Of a DNA stretch of 64,000 nt, positions 22,001-30,242 are shown one piece after another. The stretch covers positions 434,001-498,000 of the forward strand of contig OAPG01000001.1 in NCBI GenBank assembly GCA_900208305.1. The letters run 5' to 3'. The notes below the pieces were generated by a model. The model was given only the letters and a program-made list of their open reading frames with translations, had not been told where the DNA came from and did no database searches. This stretch comes from Melanopsichium pennsylvanicum (lineage: Eukaryota; Basidiomycota; Ustilaginomycetes; Ustilaginales). The stretch's first letter is position 1. Each line of letters starts with the position of its first letter. The position numbers were made by a program, and so were the translations under genes.

Positions 22001-23290
22001 AAAGGTCGAGTCGAAATCGTTGAAGGCATTGGCGGCAAAGAAGGTCTCGAAGGTGTTAGTGTCGGAGGCAATAACCTTTACCTCTTGGTGTTTTCGCACG
22101 GAGTCATATCATTTGCCTTTGAAGACGTCAGCAAGCATATTGACCGAGTGGCTGCGCGACTCTTGGAGATCACTCGGCCGGTGGAACTGACAGCTGACTG
22201 GATCGCGCACGATCTGTACGATTCTGTAGTGGACGCCTTCTTCCCGTTGATCTCTTTCGTTCAGTCTGAAGTGGTCGAGGTGGAAGAACTGGCTTCTGAG
22301 CCTGTGAGCAGCACTCTCAGTCGGAAAAAGACCAATCTCGCCCCCAAACAACGTCGTCAACGAGCGCTACTCGGGAGCAATCCTGAGGGAAGATTGATCA
22401 GCGTCGAATCGGTTTCGGCCGTCTCTTCACCAAACACTACTCTGTCAGCAGAGGTGATGGAGAAGAGAATGCCTCTGCTAGAAGTACGTCGTCTCAAAAC
22501 AGTTCGTGCTTTACGTGTTTTACCTGTCCTGCGGTTGGGCGATAGGATTCTGGATCGACTCCCCCGAATTTTGGTCAAGCAAAAGCAAAAAGTGACTATC
22601 TCACGTCTACCCGAGTGGGAATTCAAATATTCGCTCGAAGCCGAAATGCGTCGAACCGCAGCCGAGATGGATGAAGCCTCGAATTCGGTGTTTGACACGC
22701 AGGCTGCAGCGGATCAAAGTATCATGCTTCATCGCATTGCGGATACACGCAAAATTGTTACAGGTCTTTCGCGATTGTTGGGACCCAAGAACGATGCTGT
22801 TAAAGGATTAAGGAAAAGGTTGTCGGATATGCAACAGCTTCAACGACGACAAGAGGCTTTGAGAAGGATTGGGGGAAATGCTAGGAATATGCTTGCTAGG
22901 ACAGAAGTGAGTATGTACATGTCGGATGTACATGATCACATCATTTCCATGTTGAACCAACTTAATTCGGGTGAAGGAAGGTTGTCTGAGATTCATCATA
23001 CCTATTTGGCTCAGATTACGATAGAGAATAGGAGGTTTAGACAGGGGGCAGATTCAGCCATTTTCTTCTTGGCAAGTGTAGGTATTGCCGTGTTGATGAT
23101 TGTGTTTATTACCAGTATTTTTTCGGTTAATGTTCACAGACCAGGAAATCAGTTGGAAAGTCATCATTATGCTTGGTTCATTGGGATTTGCGGAACAGCG
23201 ATGTTGGTTCCACCAAATCTGTGGTTTTATGTTCGATGGCTTAATACACAGGCAAAGCGAAACACTGCGAGGAAGAGGGCTGCTCGATGA
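19025..23290 (+). CDS. CorA-superfamily metal-ion transporter with a degenerate GMN motif
   Basis: Single exon; 1421 residues from the Met at 19025 (MSSFPPPFNLDGPHR), chosen over upstream Mets at 18941 and 19001 because the protein-like sequence begins there. The N-terminal half is disordered: Ala/Pro-rich, then Arg-rich, then long poly-Ser runs encoded at 20176-20376. The CorA domain starts near WWLHVHCPTYRDMHEISKLF and continues with MHPLTVEDVLQQDPREKVD and NNLYLLVFSHGVISFAF. The long stalk helix region follows (WIAHDLYDSVVDAFFPLI and later HDHIISMLNQLNSGEGRLSE). Two membrane helices lie at the C-terminus. The signature after TM1, normally GMN, reads SVN (23123-23131, context FSVNVHRPGN). 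It belongs by architecture with the fungal Alr/Mnr2-like group, but the ion preference cannot be assumed to be Mg2+. Confidence 0.85.
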   Translation: MSSFPPPFNLDGPHRVAALTTADVHNDSNTAAQSVAIPSQLPIQLAQDDQAAALHLAQPTLPPALHLPLDVPTPPARPANRTQPLIQDTLRSLPAAVHPNTHRHHSPATVLSMFNSSIFGTGSSWSSHPPQSFAYPPSAPQSSTLHRNITTNSVRSTASASTCSQKSTHHPRHNAIRSAFGRVASFASPSSPRQNPTASPKLSARNSSMFHASSVQKTKHARRAARRQARRAERTARRMRQAESDLAQHQHEYFEDRAPRTASRAAQLGDEIVELPAEPPLDVPEANAPTASALAMASKVGRKPKSKLQFAPDQRRVRKIDLPPAYEAQDTYRNLDQYVAASRQRRRTQRVRPGSASRRSRSRRGSRSSRTSARSSANSSDSDDSSSSSSSSSSSSPGSSSSSSSGSGRGITIARLRAFFGDASSSSSSSDSHDSSNRFSSSSSSSSTSSDSESSGTSGTRSRRSSARRLSFSGVRGKSRRSARSRSRVDQSEASDAPGSPVSSRKGPLTPYFAPLADFPLGKRAAEKRRNKKERQAARRAKKREAELIRQGRLPPKPSRSARAKAMRAREMAGGVTEYQLFTPMRLPMDLACTTLPTLEATPNPQVGTNVVLKKTMRTRDWRQVRNQLYVLRNYLRQVDNQGGDIGLGPQTAYPIKHRQQRHAAKAAVDKAMHHRAKKAHHNRRSFIPEPVPEREAEQEALDLLDGDLALPPPALDLPENSEQATAVAVVNDAEPARTSISPKDSSPEDRSAFFDYDKHLPADQEEEARTGRHLSDMPLSPDYATAFSKDFGRAPRLRSKVARKGASADPPSGRNDDSQSNGTKPSFEGNQSRTTPSATIADPSDEGAWWLHVHCPTYRDMHEISKLFPMHPLTVEDVLQQDPREKVDVFDRLGYYFVVIRAIDERYFRYTSTTSKSSPGSPGFSGLSNNPVNGDSETTGEKRDIDGQSSREQSIEMREMNAKDRSEERGSHSKSHHDGHNARLAAPTRTGKGRVEIVEGIGGKEGLEGVSVGGNNLYLLVFSHGVISFAFEDVSKHIDRVAARLLEITRPVELTADWIAHDLYDSVVDAFFPLISFVQSEVVEVEELASEPVSSTLSRKKTNLAPKQRRQRALLGSNPEGRLISVESVSAVSSPNTTLSAEVMEKRMPLLEVRRLKTVRALRVLPVLRLGDRILDRLPRILVKQKQKVTISRLPEWEFKYSLEAEMRRTAAEMDEASNSVFDTQAAADQSIMLHRIADTRKIVTGLSRLLGPKNDAVKGLRKRLSDMQQLQRRQEALRRIGGNARNMLARTEVSMYMSDVHDHIISMLNQLNSGEGRLSEIHHTYLAQITIENRRFRQGADSAIFFLASVGIAVLMIVFITSIFSVNVHRPGNQLESHHYAWFIGICGTAMLVPPNLWFYVRWLNTQAKRNTARKRAAR

Positions 23291-23339
23291 ACCTCTAAGA
23301 CTTGTTCTGACCTTACGTCACCACTGTAATTTTCCCTCT

Positions 23340-23377
<38 letters not shown>

Positions 23378-23814
23378 TATATACATATCTATGTATATGG
23401 CTTGGCTTTGAAGAAATGGGTATATCCACAATTTCTCCTCCTTGGTCGCTTATCACGATTGGGCTTCCTTCTGTTTTTTTTTTCTCCTTGTCACCTTCAA
23501 ACGCTCTTGTATGGATTAATCTAGCCCGAAACGAATGACCAACATTTTCAGTCTCACTTTCCTCTTAAAACCTCACAGCATTGGAAGAAATGCAGACCCA
23601 ACTTTTTAGCAAAACACACACACCAACCTTTGACTTAGAGCTTTGCCTTTTAGTTATAGTGTGGAAAAGGATGCTAAAAGTACAGTAACACGTAATTGCA
23701 AAAGCGAAACAATGCGTAAACACATCGAAGATGTAAAATCAGCATACGCACCAACTTGCAACATGAGATCGACTAAAAAAAAATATGGTCTAAACCCTGT
23801 CAAAGAGGTGTGAA
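23291..23814. other. convergent intergenic region with CT repeat
   Basis: About 520 bases. A (CT)n tract at about 23345-23371 is followed by a CACACATATATACATA stretch. No gene seen. Confidence 0.7.
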
Positions 23815-25218
23815 TCAGAGGTAAAAATTTCGCCTTGAAACACTCATCTTCGGTTTCCATTGAAAATCCAACCCAACCGTTTCTTCCTCTCCACGTTGAC
23901 GTTTCTTCTTCTTAAACCCACTCACTATCATTTCTTCATCCAAATTTTGATTCACCTTGCTTGAACTCATCGACTTTGCGTAATTTTCATCTTGATCTTC
24001 ACCTTGATCTTCATCATCATCTATATCCTCTCCAACCTCGTCAACCGCCGCTATCGCAACCTCCGTTTGCTCATCTTCATCTTGACCACCACCATTTTGA
24101 AGCGCCTCGAGCTCATCTGCCTCCAACTCTGCATACTCTTGCGTATATTTCCCATCCCAACTACCAGCACCTTTGGGCAAACTCTCCTTCAAACTGTGCA
24201 ACTTCAACGTGAATCTCGGCCCGATTTCTTGCAATGCGGTCTTGTCGCTCGTCTTAAACATGTATCGATGTCTTCTGAAAAAAATGTAGTCACGTTGATT
24301 GTGACAAGTTACCACTTGTCTTCCTTCCAATTGTGGGATCTTTGGGAACAGACATTGGATTACTTTACCAACTCGATGACCGAGAACTGTGGTAAAGTTG
24401 TTGAGGATGAGTTCGGGAGTGTGAGGTGTGGGGCGTGCTTTACCGTAGATCTCGGCGCCGGTGCTGATCGAGGTAAGACGAAAAAACGCTGTGGGTCCAT
24501 GCGGGAGTGAAATGACGGTGAGGGCAAAGGGAGCTTTTCGGGATTCATTAATGACGAGCATGGCATCAAAACGTCGACTTCGAGCCCATGAGCAGATCTT
24601 GCCCAGACCAACACCCTGCGCTGCGGCTCGAGGGCGATATTCCGCACCGGGGAATACGCTTAGCAGTTCATCAACGAATTCTCGGGTCTTTTCCGAAGGA
24701 TGGGAGCGCGCGTTGAGAGATTCCAAATGCGGCGAAGTGGAAGAAGAGGGCATCGAGGTGGTAATGAGAATAGCGGGCGGAGCACTTGGATCTTCATCAT
24801 GATCACTTTCTTCCGCCGCCTCCTGTTCCTCCACCATCTCCTGCTCTTCGTCTTCACCACCATCCGTGTCATCTTCGGTATCGTCATCCTTTGCACTTCT
24901 TGCGGTTTTCTTGAGATTACTAGGCCCTGGACCTTCATGTGTGTTTGGAGCGTTGATGATGGTGGGGTTGAAATCTCTGGTATTCTCAATCGTCCTTGTC
25001 TTGTTCGCCGCAAGTCGAGCGGCTTTCTTGACAGCACCTTCTTCTCCGCGTTCCTCTTTGGCTTGTGCAGATCGACGAGCAAACTTTGCTTTGCGCTTTT
25101 CGGCTTTGTACTTTCGATACAGCTCGGTTCGTTTCATCTTGTTTCCGATGTGCTTGAAGTTTCCAGAAGCTGGCTTTTCGCCGCTCCCCGAAGAGGAGGG
25201 TTCGCCGGCGCCGGGCAT
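23815..25218 (-). CDS. RPF1: ribosome production factor 1 (Brix domain)
   Basis: Rpf1 is a nucleolar Brix-domain protein of large-subunit (pre-60S) assembly. The single exon encodes 467 residues. The basic N-terminus contains HIGNKMKRTELYRKYKAEKR and RDFNPTIINAPNT, both family hallmarks. An acidic stretch follows (about 110-145). The Brix domain runs from about 185 to 385 with GLGKICSWARSRRFDAMLVI, LPHGPTAFFRLTSI, NNFTTVLGHRVGK and YIFFRRHRYMFK. The last residues KPKMSVSRRNFYL match the conserved Rpf1 ending, which supports completeness. Between about 395 and 440 there is a second acidic insertion. Its start faces the COX8 start across about 520 bases. Confidence 0.93.
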   Translation of the reverse strand: MPGAGEPSSSGSGEKPASGNFKHIGNKMKRTELYRKYKAEKRKAKFARRSAQAKEERGEEGAVKKAARLAANKTRTIENTRDFNPTIINAPNTHEGPGPSNLKKTARSAKDDDTEDDTDGGEDEEQEMVEEQEAAEESDHDEDPSAPPAILITTSMPSSSTSPHLESLNARSHPSEKTREFVDELLSVFPGAEYRPRAAAQGVGLGKICSWARSRRFDAMLVINESRKAPFALTVISLPHGPTAFFRLTSISTGAEIYGKARPTPHTPELILNNFTTVLGHRVGKVIQCLFPKIPQLEGRQVVTCHNQRDYIFFRRHRYMFKTSDKTALQEIGPRFTLKLHSLKESLPKGAGSWDGKYTQEYAELEADELEALQNGGGQDEDEQTEVAIAAVDEVGEDIDDDEDQGEDQDENYAKSMSSSKVNQNLDEEMIVSGFKKKKRQRGEEETVGLDFQWKPKMSVSRRNFYL

Positions 25219-25737
25219 GATGATATTCCCGCGTTCGAAATATGGAGATAGTATTGCAGTGTTCGTAATTGTTTCTGTAAATGAATCGTTTGTGCTCTCA
25301 GTAGCCCTTCCGACCGCTTAGGAGAAGGTATATGGAAAGAGAGTAAGGGACAGTGCAACGAGTTGATGGTGAGCACCACGCAAAGCCACAAGAAAAAGTT
25401 GTCAAGGGGTCAGTGTGTGGAAATTTTGCGTGGAAATTTAGAAAGTATTGCACCTTTCTCCACACCTTGACATAGTGCCAAAAAGTCAAGAAAGAGGGAT
25501 TCGACACGTGATTACGAGATTAGTCATGATTACCATTGCTACAGAAATTCGCACCCGAAATCAGCCTTTCTCGTCAGCGCCTTCCGAAATGGTCAACTCA
25601 GTTTGGCGACAAGAACAGCAGCAAAAGAGCGCGGTGGTTGGTCGCCTTCAATTCAGAAAGCCAATTCCTAACGCCATCGTACTGTTGATCTCTCATACCA
25701 CCACATCGTCACCTTCCATAATTTGACAACATTGATC
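25219..25737. promoter_or_regulatory. divergent promoter region, RPF1 and COX8
   Basis: 519 bases between two start codons facing apart. ORFs inside it lack protein-like features. Promoter role is inferred from position; no element was identified. Confidence 0.45.
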
Positions 25738-26285
25738 ATGTCTATCCTCGCTCGCTCCACTATCCGCACCGCTCGCACTGCTTTGCGCCAGCAGCAGCCT
25801 TTGATGCGTCGCAACTTGCACATCGAGAACACTCACGAGACTGTGAGTGTCACAATTCCCTCAATCCTCGAAACAACCGTCACCCAGCTAGCAGGTTCAA
25901 CTCATGTCGGCTAACGTCAATTGGTGTCTAGAACCCAAGGGAGCCCGCACATTTCCTACCAACAATCAAGATGCTTTATTACTGACACCCCATCTCCCTG
26001 TTATTTCCTCTCTCCTGAATTTCGTTCTGTTGCGTCATCTGTCTCTACTCTGCTTTGGACCTACTCTTAACAGTCTCGTAAGTTTTTGAGCTGCCGAATT
26101 TTTGGAACAAACGCTATATTCTGCAGAGTTCTTACTGATGTGGTATGATATGACAAACGTTACAACAATCAACAGTCCCCTTCCGCTCCGGCCCCACTCG
26201 CAAGATCCCCGTCGCCATTGGCGTTTCCACTTTCCTTGTCTTTGGCTTCTCTCTCCCATTCATCGCCGCCAAGTTCCAGATGTGA
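25738..26285 (+). CDS. COX8: cytochrome c oxidase subunit 8 (COX7C family), spliced
   Basis: Small nuclear-encoded subunit of respiratory complex IV in the inner mitochondrial membrane. Exon 1 (25738-25842) encodes a basic, acid-free presequence ending RRNLHIENTHET; the last exon (26176-26285) encodes PFRSGPTRKIPVAIG and one membrane helix ending IAAKFQM. Yeast Cox8 has HFKDGVYENIPF at the same place, with the same spacing from His to PF. Joining the strong GTGAGT donor at 25843 directly to 26176 is out of frame by one base. Two models restore frame and both give 72 residues: a 4-nt microexon TCTC at 26073-26076 (between TTAACAG and GTAAGT), giving HETSLPF, or the weaker donor GTGTCA at 25847, giving HETVIPF. 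A further donor, GTGAGTACC at 26282, overlaps the end, so the last residues may continue in another exon. Confidence 0.8.
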
Positions 26286-27134
26286 GTACCAAGTTCTCTT
26301 ATATTTGCGCCTCCGAACGCAACGACAATGGCGGCAGGGCCTGGCCCTCAGGGTTTTGGCCCAGCTGCAACTCAACAGCGTGGCAGTGTCAGCCGCCAAT
26401 TAACAGCCGAGACCCGATCTTGTCAAAGCACCGGCGTGACGGAAGATTTCAGCTTAACGGCAATACCCGGCAACCTGACTATGAGCCGCCGAGGTTCCGC
26501 AGGTGCATTAATGTTGATAAGGCTGAATGCTCTTTCGAGAACTTGGTCCTCGCTCCAGTCTTCATGGGCGGTGCGGATTAGCGTCATGGTGCGGTTGAGG
26601 AGGGCTATTGTGTCTACGCGGGGCGGCATGCTGGCTTGAGTTGGGCTTTAGTCAGCATGCCGCTCCGCGTAGACACAGTAGCCCTCCTCGACCGCACCAT
26701 GACGCTCATCCGCACCGCCCATGAAGACTGGAGCGAGGACCAAGTTCTTGAAAGAGCATTCAACCTTATCAACATTAATGAAGACTAACTTGTCCCACTT
26801 GCCAAAACATATGTGCTGACCGCATCTTGATTCTTTGCTCTCGATCCCACAGCGCCAAGGCTTCGTGGTAAATACTAAGGGTGCGCAGAGCCGTACCTAG
26901 TTTGAGCCCGCCACTTTTTGTTCGATCTGTCTTTGTTTGGCTCATATCAACGTCGTGCGTAATCTGAATTCCATCTGCCAATCTTGGCTCAGGTCAGCTC
27001 GACGCATCGATGGTTGTGAGGCACGATCGATCGTGTTCCATCACACAAAGATTTCAACTTTTCCACACGTCGAGAGCAAAGACTGCAATGATGGGTTGGG
27101 ATGATTGGATAGGCGCTGTGTTATTGCTTGAGGG
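26286..27134. other. intergenic region between COX8 and SWD1
   Basis: About 850 bases, convergent. It holds the 275-bp inverted repeat and possibly the end of COX8. Nothing supportable was seen from 26781 to 27134. Confidence 0.55.
26506..26780. repeat. near-perfect inverted repeat, about 135-bp arms
   Basis: Arms 26506-26640 and 26646-26780 are reverse complements with about ten mismatches, mostly transitions, around a centre of about five bases. Each arm, read outward from the centre (left arm on -, right arm on +), opens with Met-Pro and encodes a variant of the same fragment (RTMTLIRTAHEDWSEDQV). The similarity stops abruptly beyond the CATTAATG outer ends. No target-site duplication was recognised. 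It could be a foldback element or two inverted relics of one lost sequence. Confidence 0.9.
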
Positions 27135-28931
27135 TTAGATGTGGTCATTGTGAAATTCGGAATAGTCATTTTCTAGACGGGGAGGAATGACAAAAGAATC
27201 ATTGTTGTCATCGTCTACCAAAGTGAAGACCAACTCCCTTGTCTGTTGTTCACCGTCTGCATGTGACGACTGGGATGATAGTTTGATCCAGCCGGAATCG
27301 GATTCGAGTCGATGTAAATTTTTTGCTATGTGTTTAAAAGCTTTGCAATACTTGCTTGACTCACTCTCGTTTGTTTGTATTTCCAACATCTCGAATACTT
27401 TTTCCACATCTACTTGACTCACTCTTCTATTCCCAATCCCATCGACTCCTCTTGCACCGCCACTACTCACCACACTATCATCCACAATCCTCACAAATGC
27501 TGCCTCCTCCTCCTCTTGTCGTTGCTTATCCCTTCTCGCACCATCTTCGACAAAGTCAAACTCGCCTTCCCTCTCTTCATACTCTACATTCTCTTCCAAT
27601 TCTTCAAACCCGGGAGCGTAAGCGCTCCAAATCTCCTCAGCCGGTGTCAACCAGATATATACCACACCCGTATTACTCACACTCGCCAACATGGGTCGAC
27701 TCGGATGCCAATCGACTCCCACTAACCAATCCTTGGGTCCTTCGAGGATCTTTGTCAATGTTCCCGATACTCGGTCGTAAATGTGTACATTGTGCGAAGC
27801 GTGGTGTGCAGCACCCGAGTAGATATGATCAGACGAAGGTGTGAATGAAGGTTGGATCCAGGGTGTGCGATTGATTGCGTCCGAAATCTTGTGGAGCAGA
27901 GTGAGCTTTAAACCGAGTTTGCGTCGTTTGAAGGAGCGATTCGAGTCGTCATTCTCGCCATGGGAAGGGTTTGAAAAGGACGAGGTTGGATCAGAGGTGG
28001 TGGAGACAGAGAGGATGCGGATAGCACGATCATTACAATTGACAACAGCGAATCGACCAGCAGCATCAAAGCTCAACTCCTTTACGCCGCTACTTGTGGC
28101 CAACACTTTTTGCTCATCGATCAATGATGCAGATCCACTGTCAAAGATGAGTAGGCTTCCTTTGGTCGTACCTGCCACGATAAAGTTTGAATCCGGAGTG
28201 AATCGAGCCGCTGTGATTCCTATGCCACTCGCTTCTTGCGCGCCGTTCTCTCCTATTGTGGTGTTGCGTAGCTGTGTGCGTATTGTAGCTGTGGACAGTT
28301 GTTCCACTTGAAGCAAAGAAGTCGGCGAGGAAGAAGAGCAAGACGAAGAAGCTGGATTTAGCCGGCGCCGAAGTATGCGGAAGTGTTGTTGAACATTGAT
28401 CAGAACCGCTTGGCTCGAGGCTAGGGTCACAATCAACTTGCGACTATCCGCAGGCGAAAATTGGATACTTGTCACTGGACAATCGAACCTTATCGTAATC
28501 TTTCTTTCACTCGCAAAAGGTAATCTTGGATCTTGCTCCACCACACCTTGGACCACACCTGGTGTCACATGAGCTGGTTCATGCGTGGTACCATTACTCG
28601 TTGTGGTCACGCCTGGCGCATCGGTTTTAGTTGCCAAATCCCAAATGATGACATTCCAATCAATTGAGCAGCTTGCGAGATATCTGTTGAAATGACTCCA
28701 TGCTAAACCAGTGACTGCCCTTACATGACCCGAAAGAAGGCGCAGAACGGATTTGGTTTCGATATCCCACAGTGTAATATACCCATCTGTTCGACCAAGG
28801 GCGAGATACTGTCCTGCTAGGGCAGATTGACCATGATTAAATAAAAGCACGCTACACTCGGCATTGGAGAGAGTGGCAGAGACGCTGTCGGGTAGTTGTA
28901 TCGAGAAGGGGTTTAGGAGTTGAGCGTTCAT
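27135..28931 (-). CDS. SWD1: COMPASS subunit Swd1 (RBBP5 homologue)
   Basis: Swd1 is a WD40 subunit of the Set1/COMPASS histone H3K4 methyltransferase in the nucleus. The single exon encodes 598 residues, compared with about 430-540 in relatives. The N-terminus MNAQLLNPFSIQLPDS and the first blades are diagnostic: LALGRTDGYITLWDIETKSV, HVRAVTGLAWSHFNRYLAS and CSIDWNVIIWDL. Later blades include CPVTSIQFSPADSRKLIV and GVDWHPSRPMLASVSNTGVV. Ser/Thr-rich insertions separate some blades. The tail after the propeller is acidic (FEELEENVEYEEREGEFDF), like the RBBP5 hinge region that contacts Set1 partners. It is followed by about 100 less conserved residues. Confidence 0.92.
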   Translation of the reverse strand: MNAQLLNPFSIQLPDSVSATLSNAECSVLLFNHGQSALAGQYLALGRTDGYITLWDIETKSVLRLLSGHVRAVTGLAWSHFNRYLASCSIDWNVIIWDLATKTDAPGVTTTSNGTTHEPAHVTPGVVQGVVEQDPRLPFASERKITIRFDCPVTSIQFSPADSRKLIVTLASSQAVLINVQQHFRILRRRLNPASSSCSSSSPTSLLQVEQLSTATIRTQLRNTTIGENGAQEASGIGITAARFTPDSNFIVAGTTKGSLLIFDSGSASLIDEQKVLATSSGVKELSFDAAGRFAVVNCNDRAIRILSVSTTSDPTSSFSNPSHGENDDSNRSFKRRKLGLKLTLLHKISDAINRTPWIQPSFTPSSDHIYSGAAHHASHNVHIYDRVSGTLTKILEGPKDWLVGVDWHPSRPMLASVSNTGVVYIWLTPAEEIWSAYAPGFEELEENVEYEEREGEFDFVEDGARRDKQRQEEEEAAFVRIVDDSVVSSGGARGVDGIGNRRVSQVDVEKVFEMLEIQTNESESSKYCKAFKHIAKNLHRLESDSGWIKLSSQSSHADGEQQTRELVFTLVDDDNNDSFVIPPRLENDYSEFHNDHI

Positions 28932-30242
28932 GCCAGTCTGTCGTAAAGCGAGTCTGTTGTAAAGCGAGTCTGTCGTAAAGAAAGGAGCTATCTCGCACGA
29001 AGCAAAGGACCAGAGTCAAAGGGACGAGCAAGGTAATATTGTGGATGCTAGACTTTGGTATGGATGATGACGGATGGAATTGGTGACGATAGTGTAAGGT
29101 TGGCCGTAATAATAATAAGAAGCTGAGTGGAAATGCAAGTGACAAGAAGGAGGGTGGTATGTTGTGGCACAAACTAGCACGGAAGTCGGCTCAGATGCTC
29201 ATTTTCAGGGTCCAACACCAAATATACACGCACCCGCAATCTGTGAATTATGATTGCAAAATTTGGTCAATTGGATTTTGTATCTGCTTTTTAACCCTAA
29301 AACTAGAGTAAGCATGTTAAGACACTGCCATTTTTCGCGTTGCGTGATTGTGTTTCCATTGTCAAAGCTGTCTTTTCGCATGTCGTCTGGTTTGATCTAC
29401 AGTAACTGTCTGTCTTGTTAGTTCTCAAACTGACTGTCTATTAAACCCCATTCACAATTCACGATTGCACAACACCAATTCACCTCACACAGAACAAATA
29501 CAGTATCAACGTTTGAACGCTCTATCGACCATACACATGTCAGAAAGCCTCACTTTTTCACTCACAAATCACTACAAACCTCATATTCTCCAAGCGTTGT
29601 GCCTGTCTCTGCAATTGACGTTTGGACGTCGTCCGTTAATTCAGCCTGCTGCTCTACTATTATTTCGCTTGTACAAACTTACACCAAGTTATTGCCGTCT
29701 GCAGTGAGCGTCGATCTGTCTGTGTCCCGGGCTCAATACATTTTTAACAGCCCTGCTAGTCTATACTCAAGAGGTGATGCTTCATCCTCATCTTTCTCGC
29801 ATAAATGGCACTGTCCACCATTCTTACGCAAGTTTTCAACCTCGAATCCACGAATTGCTCATTCTCCCTTCAGGAGAAAGGATTCCAAGACTGCCCCCAT
29901 CTTCCATGGTTCTCGATTTTCACAACTTTCAACCCCAGCAGCATTCCCCCATCCTGAGCACGTGAGATTTACTGTACATCTTACAACCCTAGTCAAACTC
30001 GATCAGAGGTGGCAATCTTGCCGAGCTCCAACACCTTGATTTTCACCCACTTCATTTCAGTCGCCCTCATCTCTGGTACAGCCTGGGCTTGCCTTGTTCA
30101 ATACCTTTGAGCTTGACCGATATGCTTTGATTATACCAACAGTGGCGGCTGCCCCAATGCTCTCCTCTCACTCCCTCTATGCACCTGCCAAAACATCGCT
30201 CCAACCAGCCGTGATCAACCAGCTGCCATCTCCGCAATCATC
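28932..30242. other. intergenic region, divergent promoters
   Basis: About 1.3 kb between SWD1 and the zinc-cluster gene. A short direct repeat GTAAAGCGAGTCTG(T) lies at 28940-28980. ORFs between 29465 and 30243 lack recognisable content; the part near 30243 is probably 5' leader. Confidence 0.55.

Noticed and set aside
26102..26581. 159-codon frame across the COX8 3' region
   Set aside because: It overlaps the COX8 last exon in a different frame, and the COX8 reading has clear family support.
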